A DNA stretch of 64,000 bases, from positions 1 to 64,000 of the forward strand of contig JBICID010000072.1 of the NCBI GenBank assembly GCA_043101615.1, given 5' to 3'. This DNA comes from JBLHKT01 sp043101615 (lineage in GTDB: Bacteria; Planctomycetota; Phycisphaerae; Phycisphaerales; UBA1924). The notes under the pieces were generated by a model, which was not told where the DNA came from, searched no databases, and saw only the letters and a program-made list of their open reading frames with translations. Below are positions 62,168 to 64,000 of the stretch, piece after piece; position 1 is the stretch's first letter; each line of letters begins with the position of its first letter. Position numbers and translations under genes: made by a program.

Positions 62168-62419
62168 CCGCGCACCGATACCGGACCGGCGTGTGTTTCA
62201 GACGCCGCTGAAACTTGCCTCGGCCCCGTCGGTGGGCCCGCTTTTTCCGCGCGCGTTCGCATCCGCCGGGGCGCGGGGCCCCGAACCCGTGGGCGTGTCC
62301 GACATCCTGTCGGAACGGACCACGCCCGCCCGGCGACGGGTCACCCCGCCCGGGCGGAACCGAACACACGGACAGCGCGACCAGCCCCGCCGAGCGGGGT
62401 GCGCCACAGGAGCATCGAC

Positions 62420-63706
62420 ATGTACGCAGCAGTGAATCGGATCGCACGCCTCGCTCTGATCGCCGGAACCGTGAGCGCCGGCGGCGCGTTGATGGGTCTC
62501 GCCTCGTCGGGCGAGCGGGAGCAGGACCGGCACGCGCGGGCGGACGCCCCCACCATCGTCGAGATCGCCGCGGGCAACGAGGACTTCTCGACGCTGGTCT
62601 CCGCGGTCAAGGCCGCGGGCCTCGTCGAGACGCTGAACTCCGAGGGGCCCTTCACCGTGTTCGCCCCCACCAACGACGCCTTCGCCGGGCTCGACCAGCG
62701 TGCCCTGGCCAACACGCTGAGGGACACGGAGCGTCTGACCCAGCTGCTCACCTTCCACGTCGTGCCCGGTCGCATCACCGCCGAGCAGCTCGCGACTACC
62801 CGCTTCCTCGAGACCGTGAACGGCAACCGCGTCGAGATCGGTCGCAACGGGGGGCTGGGGGTCGAGCAGGCGTCGATCGTCGCCGCCGACATCGAGGCGG
62901 GCAACGGCATCATCCACGTCATCAACGATGTGCTCATCCCGACCAAGCTCGACATCGTGGAGACGGCGTCGTCGGCCGGCTCCTTCGAGACGCTCATCGC
63001 CGCCGCGAGGGCCGCGGGCCTGGCCGGGTCTCTCAAGAGCGACGGCCCGCTCACCGTGTTCGCGCCGACCGACGAGGCCTTCGCGGCGCTCGGGGCCGAC
63101 ACCATCGAGACGCTGCTGCGCCCGGAGAACAAGCAGACGCTCGCGACCGTCCTGAGGTACCACGTCGTGAGCGGCCGGACCTACTCCGGCGCGCTGCTGG
63201 GCGGGGCCGAGATCAAGACCCTCTCGGGCGAGACCGTGGAGGCCTCCTTCGGCCCGAGCGGGCTGTCGCTCAACGACAAATCGCGCGTGACGACCGCCGA
63301 CCTGGGCGCGACCAACGGGGTCATCCACGTCATCGACTCGGTGCTGATCCCCCCGAGCCTGGCCGAGGCACTCGGGGCGCTGAACAACCCGCTCCGCGCC
63401 ACCGACGACGCGGTCGTGGCCACCATCGCCGGCGCGATCGATCTCGGGGCACCGCTGTTCAACGAGGGCGACACGGGACGCTGCGCCGCCGTCTACCGCG
63501 CCGCGGCCCTGTCGCTGGTGAACTACGACGCCTTCGGCCTCGAAGACAGCGAGCGCACCCTGCTTGAGGGCGCGCTGGACCGGGCGGGCCACCAGCCAGA
63601 CCGCGACGCCGCGTGGACCCTGCGACGCGCCTTCGACCGGATCCTGCGGGACCGCGTCGGGGCGACGGCCGAGGCGGAGCGCACGGCCCGTCGCGGCGAC
63701 CACTGA
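62420..63706 (+). CDS. Exported protein with two fasciclin (FAS1) domains
   Basis: A 428-residue protein. The signal segment is at residues 7-28. FAS1 domain 1 spans about 42-172 and domain 2 about 175-308. Each has the H1 motif (GPFTVFAPTNDAFAGL; GPLTVFAPTDEAFAAL), the YH motif (LLTFHVVPGRI; VLRYHVVSGRT) and the H2 motif (GIIHVINDVLIP; GVIHVIDSVLIP). FAS1 domains mediate cell or matrix adhesion. Residues 310-428 are a helical tail with an Arg-rich end (FDRILRDRVGATAEAERTAR). CAGGAG precedes the ATG; GTG/ATG choices further upstream are weaker. Confidence 0.9.
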   Translation: MYAAVNRIARLALIAGTVSAGGALMGLASSGEREQDRHARADAPTIVEIAAGNEDFSTLVSAVKAAGLVETLNSEGPFTVFAPTNDAFAGLDQRALANTLRDTERLTQLLTFHVVPGRITAEQLATTRFLETVNGNRVEIGRNGGLGVEQASIVAADIEAGNGIIHVINDVLIPTKLDIVETASSAGSFETLIAAARAAGLAGSLKSDGPLTVFAPTDEAFAALGADTIETLLRPENKQTLATVLRYHVVSGRTYSGALLGGAEIKTLSGETVEASFGPSGLSLNDKSRVTTADLGATNGVIHVIDSVLIPPSLAEALGALNNPLRATDDAVVATIAGAIDLGAPLFNEGDTGRCAAVYRAAALSLVNYDAFGLEDSERTLLEGALDRAGHQPDRDAAWTLRRAFDRILRDRVGATAEAERTARRGDH

Positions 63707-63792
63707 CCCGGGCTCCCCGCCCGGCCGCACGCCGGGCGCGAACCGCCACCACAACCGGAGCGGGCGTGCACCGCCCGCCCCGCGACTCAGGG

Positions 63793-63825
63793 ACGGCCCC
63801 GCTCGCGGCGGGGCCGTTTCCTTTT
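63793..63825 (+). terminator. Bidirectional-type terminator between the FAS1 gene and tag
   Basis: ACGGCCCCG and CGGGGCCGT with a 7-nt loop, followed by TTTCCTTTT. It ends the FAS1 transcript; the convergent tag gene stops at the same point. Confidence 0.75.
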
Positions 63826-64000
63826 CAGGCGGGTGGGCGTTGGCACGCGCCGTGACGCGGGCAGGTGATCAGGTGGTCGTTCACCAGGCCGCACGCCTGC
63901 ATCATCGCGTAACAGGTCGTGGGCCCGACGAACCGGAAGCCGCGCTTCTTCAGGGCCTTGCTCATCAGGGCGGACTCGGGCGTGCTGGCCGGAATCTCCT
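63825..64000 (-). CDS. tag: DNA-3-methyladenine glycosylase I, C-terminal part
   Basis: Only the last 57 codons lie in the window; the gene continues past the right edge. They read ...STPESALMSKALKKRGFRFV, then GPTTCYAMMQACGLVNDHLI and TCPRH, matching the C-terminus of Tag. The ...DHLITC region supplies the His and Cys of the zinc snap. Tag removes 3-methyladenine from alkylated DNA. No upstream context is visible. Confidence 0.9.
   Translation of the reverse strand, partial: EIPASTPESALMSKALKKRGFRFVGPTTCYAMMQACGLVNDHLITCPRHGACQRPPA

Overview
The window is very GC-rich and densely coded, and reads as chromosome of a flagellated diderm planctomycete, most likely class Phycisphaerae. The reasons are secreted proteins ending in dockerin-like EF-hand tails (D-N-D-G-D repeats), a PEP-CTERM-like tail, a CPxCGYDL zinc ribbon, the futalosine route to menaquinone (mqnC), a K+-dependent type membrane pyrophosphatase, and a flagellum with both P-ring (FlgI) and L-ring (FlgH) proteins, which implies an outer membrane. 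The lineage call is inference from gene content; no rRNA or marker phylogeny is in the window.

Layout. 1-5.8 kb: a PAS-GAF-receiver protein (minus) divergent from a three-gene gliding-type ABC transporter operon. 5.7-10.1 kb: a coupled four-gene minus-strand operon of little-known membrane and TPR-like proteins. 10.3-15.1 kb: housekeeping genes on the minus strand (rho, coaE, a PH-domain protein with a histone-H1-like tail, hpt, ppa). 15.4-18.8 kb: pgi, followed by an AT-richer two-gene insert and a second, diverged copy of the pgi 3' end. 18.9-24 kb: a secreted di-haem peroxidase, a cupin and an FG-GAP repeat protein. 24.3-38.4 kb: a flagellar block flgF-flgG-flgA-flgH-flgI-flgJ-like-flgN-flgK-flgL-fliW-csrA-fliC1-fliC2, then a Xer-type recombinase. 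39.5-51.6 kb: ATP-grasp protein, mqnC, FkbM methyltransferase, metallo-beta-lactamase and DinB proteins, efp, AsmA-like, aroK, trpF, rhomboid, gltA. 51.6-55.7 kb: a small glycosyltransferase/FkbM cluster. 55.7-64 kb: NYN nuclease-like protein, rpsU, hppA, an exported PEP-CTERM-like protein, a conserved membrane protein, a FAS1 protein and the 3' end of tag.

How it works together. The flagellar genes cover the distal rod, rings, junction proteins and filament. The secretion-partner set FliW-CsrA sits directly in front of two flagellin genes that share an identical TCACGGAGGA ribosome-binding box, matching the known FliW/CsrA translational switch. Two sigma-54 type promoters, one matching the consensus fully (before flgI), lie in front of flgF and flgI. 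Outside the flagellar block, at least ten genes have a TAnnnT box ending 5-6 nt before the start codon and no Shine-Dalgarno, which suggests widespread leaderless transcription.

The most unusual regions are the pgi 3'-end duplication that brackets a foreign-looking secreted-protein/partner pair (16.8-18.4 kb), the PH-domain/histone-H1-like fusion (12.9-13.9 kb), the enlarged pyrophosphatase with an extra extramembrane segment, and the overlapping hairpins between rpsU and hppA.
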